Position numbers and translations under genes: made by a program. This document shows positions 14,154-17,317 of a DNA stretch of 17,317 nucleotides, in pieces (positions within the stretch are counted from its first letter, which is position 1; each line of letters begins with the position of its first letter). The stretch is from Nitrososphaerales archaeon TH1920. GTDB lineage: Archaea > Thermoproteota > Nitrososphaeria > Nitrososphaerales > Nitrososphaeraceae. Below the pieces are notes generated by a model that did not search any database, was not told where the DNA came from, and saw nothing but the letters and a program-made list of their open reading frames with translations. The stretch spans positions 1-17,317 of the forward strand of contig JAATVM010000101.1 in NCBI GenBank assembly GCA_014523495.1, written 5' to 3'.

Positions 14154-15716
14154 ATGTCATTCGATGAAAGTGATAAAGTTATCACAAAAAGTGATGTCGA
14201 CCATAAAATGATTCTTATCAAGCCATTCCCTTGGTGGTACGAGCTTTACAAGAGAATTAGGTTGTTTCCTTGGTGGACTCGATATAATATCGGTCTAACT
14301 AAAGAGGGATCTCATAAGGACAAAATTATAGAACTGGTTGCAAATATGGATTTTGATATAAAGGCATCATCTAGAATTATTAGGCATGCTGTCTCAGAAT
14401 TTTCTAAACATGGTCTAGGTTCGGATTATCCTGGATATCACACCATTAATCATAATCTTGAAGTTGCTTACATTTCAGTACTATCGGCGGGAAATCAAAA
14501 AATAGAAAATAAAATGAGTGAAAAAGACATCAAGAATCTGTTTGTGGCTGCACTTTTTCATGATTTTGATCCTAAAAAGCAATTTGAAAAGCCAAATGAG
14601 GACAATATTGAATTATTTATTAGAAATGATCAAAAATTGGCTAAACTTATTGAATCTTTTGAAATAGATTTGAATATAGTGATTGCCTTGATACATAGAA
14701 CAACATTTCCTTTTATTGGAACACAAAAGGAACATGCACTAAAAAGAATGCAAGAACTATTTTCCTTGACCGGTATCCATAAAGATGATACTATCACAAG
14801 ACAGCATTATGAAAAACTTGGGTTGTTCTTATCTATTTGCGACCGTATCGCGGGATATTGCTTAGGTGATTTTAAATATGCTAAGGAACTTGCCAGACGC
14901 AATGCTCGTGGTATTGGGTGGCATTCACAAGTCATAAATGAAAAATCTGTAGAATACTTTTCTGCCCTTAAGCAAAAAGATGAAAAAGATACCTTTGAAA
15001 AAATAATACAAAGTTTACCTGTTGAATATAAGAAGAATTTTTTTGATAATGTTGAAGGTTTTAGGGAAGCTTGGCAAGATGAACTAGAAATAAAAGCATC
15101 GCTTCGTAAAAAGGAATTAAATTTGGTAACAGTTGTAGAAAATATTGGGAATGATAGGAATAAGAGGAATGAGAAAACATATGATACGATTATGAAAATA
15201 CGTCAAGAATACTGTTCTCCTACAAATTTTAATGATAGAGAATTTCATAAGTCTCTTTATGATACAAGTACGATTCTAATCACTCTTAGAATTAATAACG
15301 AGCTAGGAGAAATTGTGGGATATGTTAAAGGCGGACCCTTAGAAAAACACAAGCCTAGACGTGGTACAAGCGATGAAAATTTAGGTAAAATGAATGCAAT
15401 ACATATGGAATCACTCAGACGTGGTACAAGCGATGAAAATTTAGGTAAAATGAATACTGTTTTTATGGAATGGATTGCTATCAAAACTGGATATTTGGGA
15501 GCAATGGGAGGTCATATGCTCAGGTCGGAATTTCTAAAAGAGGCCAGAAGACGTGGCTACACATATGCGACGAGCTACTATCAAAGAGAACTTATTATCC
15601 ATAGAAAAAAGAAAGGAGAACCAATTGAAATAGTTCAACAATATGATGCAGCTATGATTGATTACTATAGAATAGATCTATCCCAATTAGTTCAGTCAAT
15701 TCCAATACAAGAATAG
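14154..15716 (+). CDS. HD phosphodiesterase-like domain fused to a GNAT-like acetyltransferase domain
   Basis: 520 residues from the ATG chosen by the Shine-Dalgarno. Residues about 55-250 resemble the HD/PDEase catalytic core: YHTINH (H96 and H100, compare YHNxxHA of cyclic-nucleotide phosphodiesterases), FHDFD (H136-D137), H181 and CDRIAG (D230), a complete set of metal ligands. Residues about 355-520 look like a GNAT domain: the strand pair ITLRINNELGEIVGYVKG, then MEWIAIKTGYLGAMGGHML as the acetyl-CoA loop and helix, then a final strand with YYRIDL. The N-terminus has two FPWW motifs (about 25-28 and 38-41) in a short basic amphipathic stretch. A 60-bp in-frame tandem duplication repeats 20 residues (RRGTSDENLGKMN...) at 15357-15476, and a 41-bp duplication spans the stop codon. 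Substrates are unknown; cyclic-nucleotide cleavage is inference. The GNAT call is less certain than the HD call. Confidence 0.78.
   Translation: MSFDESDKVITKSDVDHKMILIKPFPWWYELYKRIRLFPWWTRYNIGLTKEGSHKDKIIELVANMDFDIKASSRIIRHAVSEFSKHGLGSDYPGYHTINHNLEVAYISVLSAGNQKIENKMSEKDIKNLFVAALFHDFDPKKQFEKPNEDNIELFIRNDQKLAKLIESFEIDLNIVIALIHRTTFPFIGTQKEHALKRMQELFSLTGIHKDDTITRQHYEKLGLFLSICDRIAGYCLGDFKYAKELARRNARGIGWHSQVINEKSVEYFSALKQKDEKDTFEKIIQSLPVEYKKNFFDNVEGFREAWQDELEIKASLRKKELNLVTVVENIGNDRNKRNEKTYDTIMKIRQEYCSPTNFNDREFHKSLYDTSTILITLRINNELGEIVGYVKGGPLEKHKPRRGTSDENLGKMNAIHMESLRRGTSDENLGKMNTVFMEWIAIKTGYLGAMGGHMLRSEFLKEARRRGYTYATSYYQRELIIHRKKKGEPIEIVQQYDAAMIDYYRIDLSQLVQSIPIQE
15357..15476 (+). repeat. 60-bp in-frame tandem duplication inside the HD-GNAT gene
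   Basis: Two units with a period of 60 bases. The first 39 bases of each (15357-15395 and 15417-15455) are identical, and ATGGAAT recurs later in both. The protein therefore carries RRGTSDENLGKMN twice. Near identity at DNA level points to a recent event followed by a few changes in the distal third. Confidence 0.95.
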
Positions 15717-15751
15717 ATCTATCCCAATTAGTTCAGTCAATTCCAATACAA
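15669..15751 (+). repeat. 41-bp tandem duplication across the stop codon of the HD-GNAT gene
   Basis: A 42-base match (15669-15710 and 15710-15751) with period 41 and no mismatch. Copy 1 encodes the last residues before the stop; the stop TAG (15714-15716) lies at the beginning of copy 2. Removing one copy would give the same protein ending in CAA-TAA, one residue shorter. Confidence 0.95.
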
Positions 15752-15791
15752 TAAATCAGTAGAGTATTTTGGATGATTTATGATGATCTAA

Positions 15792-15799
15792 TTTAATAA
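15792..15799 (+). promoter_or_regulatory. TATA box for the nitroreductase gene
   Basis: TTTAATAA is centred 26 nt before the GTG at 15821, predicting a leaderless transcript and supporting the GTG start. Confidence 0.5.
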
Positions 15800-15820
15800 C
15801 GTGAAAGTTATTACAAATAT

Positions 15821-16435
15821 GTGTCTTTTCCGAGCGATATTTTTTCAAGAATGTTTACAGATAAAAACACACAACTACTATATCCTAAAGAAGAAATTCA
15901 TATTCATGATGTAGAAGACATAGTACAAACGAACATCTTCAATGTTATGTTGAATAGAAGATCTCAGAGAAAATTTGAAAACAAAAATGTTGAAGAATGG
16001 AAGCTTGAAATGATTTTTGCAGCAGCAGATACAGCACCCACTGCAGGAGGGTTTCAAGGTTTTGAAATATATCACATAAAGAATGAGGGAATTAAGAAAA
16101 AGCTCGTTGAAGCTGCGAACAATCAGCCATATGTAAATGCACCTGTCGTACTTGTATTTTGCATGAATCCCAAAAGAGTAAAATTAAATTTTCCACCAGA
16201 GACAATTAGAAAATTCTCTCAACAAGATGCCACTCTAGCAGCTGCATATTCTCAGTTGGCTGCACATGCTTTGGGATTGAGCTCTATATGGATAGGCATG
16301 ATAGATGAAAACAAGATAAAGGAAGTATTAGGTACAGATCTTTTACCATCTTCGATTCTTTGTTTGGGATATCCAGTTAGGATGCTTATGCCAAAGCCAA
16401 AGAGGAAACTGAAGGACCTTATTCATGAAATCTAG
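15821..16435 (+). CDS. Nitroreductase family protein
   Basis: A 204-residue FMN-dependent oxidoreductase of the nitroreductase superfamily. FMN-binding elements: RRSQRKF at about 46-52, APTAGGFQGFEIY at 72-84, and AAAYSQLAAHALGLSSIWIG in the C-terminal third, followed by LCLGYP, which is the usual nucleotide-binding end strand. An extra 38 residues precede the RRS motif. The family reduces nitro compounds, quinones, flavins or enones with NAD(P)H; the particular substrate cannot be told. Single-domain and probably homodimeric, unlike the two-domain SagB-like protein upstream, and not closely similar to it. Start: GTG at 15821, with a TATA box 26 nt upstream. An ATG at 15851 is a less likely alternative. 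Separated from the HD-GNAT gene by 104 bases that include the 41-bp repeat. Confidence 0.9.
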   Translation: MSFPSDIFSRMFTDKNTQLLYPKEEIHIHDVEDIVQTNIFNVMLNRRSQRKFENKNVEEWKLEMIFAAADTAPTAGGFQGFEIYHIKNEGIKKKLVEAANNQPYVNAPVVLVFCMNPKRVKLNFPPETIRKFSQQDATLAAAYSQLAAHALGLSSIWIGMIDENKIKEVLGTDLLPSSILCLGYPVRMLMPKPKRKLKDLIHEI

Positions 16436-16736
16436 TTCCATTATTTAAAAAATTTAATGTATGTGGAGGTTTTCTATAAGCTTAGTATCCGTCCTATTTT
16501 TGATCTTGTTTAAAATAACCAATGAGTAATTATGATAATTCTTCTATTGAAAATATTTTAGCTAATCATACTTGTTACTAAATTAGTATATTCAGATTAG
16601 CACAAGCCAAGTCTTCTACCTTCATCTTTTTGTATATGTACATGAATAAATTCAAGCATTTGAACTTAGTGATACTCTTAGGGTCGAAGTATCGTAATTT
16701 ACTAAAAAACGAACATTGAATATTATTCTATGAATG
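16436..16736. other. 301-base gap between convergent genes
   Basis: No convincing gene. An 18-codon frame (ATG TAT GTG GAG...) at about 16459-16515 has no recognisable features. An inverted repeat GATACT...AGTATC (16671-16676 with 16688-16693) could form a hairpin with an 11-base loop. T-runs near 16626-16630 and elsewhere could end transcripts from the left side. Confidence 0.35.
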
Positions 16737-17317
16737 CTAAATGCTACTAGTGTTAGTTTGCTGCAACTCTTTACGAAATCTACTCAGGAATTCTTGAATT
16801 CTTCGGAGTTGAAGATTTATAGAAATTACAAAACTCTCAAGGTCGTTATCATTTTGAGGTTTACTATCTACTATAACCATTTCACTTAGATTCAAGAAAG
16901 CTTCAATATACGACAAAAAGTCCAATCTTAGAGAATTATCACTTAACTTGTCTCCTAGCTGCCTCGTAGCATCTTCTATCTCATGAATTCTATATTTCGC
17001 AATAGGCATAAAATTCTGTTTTACAAAATATTTCAACTGCTCGCTTGTCGTATCTCCCGAAATATAATTGGTCAAATATTCTTTCAATTCTTCCTCTTTT
17101 TTCCTTATGTACTCTAAGTGATCAATAATTCTCTTACACTCAAACGCCTTTTTGGAATGTTCGTCTAGTCTTCTTTGTTCTAATAATGCGTCCATTCTCT
17201 GTGTCATAAGTGAAATTTTCGACAGTAGGTTTTCAGTCAACTTTGCAGTTGCAGCCTGAAGTCTATAAACCACAATTGCAATTGCAATTGCAATGCCTAT
17301 TTCTATTAGTACAGCTA
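16737..17317 (-). CDS. Membrane-anchored coiled-coil protein, N-terminus outside window
   Basis: The minus-strand frame is open to the right edge, so the true start lies outside. The first visible residues, AVLIEIGIAIAIAIVVYRL, form a hydrophobic helix that looks like a membrane anchor; the rest, about 175 residues, is charged and helical with heptad-like leucines (around the RMDALLEQRR and YIRKKEEELKEYL stretches) and so probably coiled coil. A GTG at 17273 would give a 178-residue soluble form, but this is less likely than the anchored version because the anchor codons are in frame and uninterrupted. No enzyme motif was recognised. The anchor is encoded by a CAATTG-type hexamer repeated three times, producing alternating alanine and isoleucine. 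Confidence 0.7.
   Translation of the reverse strand, partial: AVLIEIGIAIAIAIVVYRLQAATAKLTENLLSKISLMTQRMDALLEQRRLDEHSKKAFECKRIIDHLEYIRKKEEELKEYLTNYISGDTTSEQLKYFVKQNFMPIAKYRIHEIEDATRQLGDKLSDNSLRLDFLSYIEAFLNLSEMVIVDSKPQNDNDLESFVISINLQLRRIQEFLSRFRKELQQTNTSSI

Noticed and set aside
15357..15476. CRISPR-like array
   Set aside because: Only two units, without spacers, lying within a coding frame; it is a tandem duplication.
1..17317. Insertion sequences, integrases or attachment sites
   Set aside because: No transposase or integrase motif in any frame and no terminal repeats were recognised.

Overview
The window looks like a piece of a low-GC archaeal chromosome, most probably an ammonia-oxidising soil-type Thaumarchaeota (Nitrososphaerota), with a Nitrosocosmicus/Nitrososphaera-like background as my best guess. 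Support comes from an archaeal-type valyl-tRNA synthetase, a small archaeal LSm protein, TATA-box promoters placed about 26-30 nt before start codons (leaderless transcripts), frequent GTG and TTG starts, and a pair of small Roadblock/LC7-like proteins of a type I associate with thaumarchaeal genomes. The genus is inference; no rRNA or marker gene is present.

Layout. 1-219: 3' end of an adenylosuccinate lyase gene (purB), convergent with a stand-alone asparagine-synthase-type domain (216-968, minus) whose stop codon overlaps the purB stop. 1093-5437: plus-strand run with a QueD/6-pyruvoyl-tetrahydropterin-synthase domain carrying an unusual N-terminal nuclease-like domain, then valS and a zinc-dependent medium-chain dehydrogenase in one likely transcript. 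5570-7814: four minus-strand genes (TRIC/UPF0126 channel, two Roadblock-like paralogues flanking an unrecognised helical protein with a CASCH motif), each with its own TATA box. 8021-9160: aldo/keto reductase. 9299-10106: LSm protein and a DUF1059-type small protein, minus strand. 10343-16435: plus-strand accessory series: tandem-domain SagB-type nitroreductase, 3-methyladenine DNA glycosylase I (tag), a 47-residue cysteine-rich protein, a lone class I glutamine amidotransferase, an HD-phosphodiesterase-like/GNAT-like fusion containing two recent tandem duplications, and a second nitroreductase. 16737-right edge: 5'-truncated membrane-anchored coiled-coil protein on the minus strand.

The genes do not form one pathway. 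The valS-dehydrogenase pair is the only clear operon; nearly all others have their own promoter. The right half is rich in flavin- and nicotinamide-dependent oxidoreductases (AKR, SagB-like, nitroreductase) plus a repair glycosylase, which is compatible with a stress or detoxification role, but that link is inference. The spots most worth a second look are the QueD fusion, the HD-GNAT fusion with its two duplications (one of which spans the stop codon and leaves the protein almost unchanged), the cysteine-rich microprotein, and the Roadblock-like cluster.
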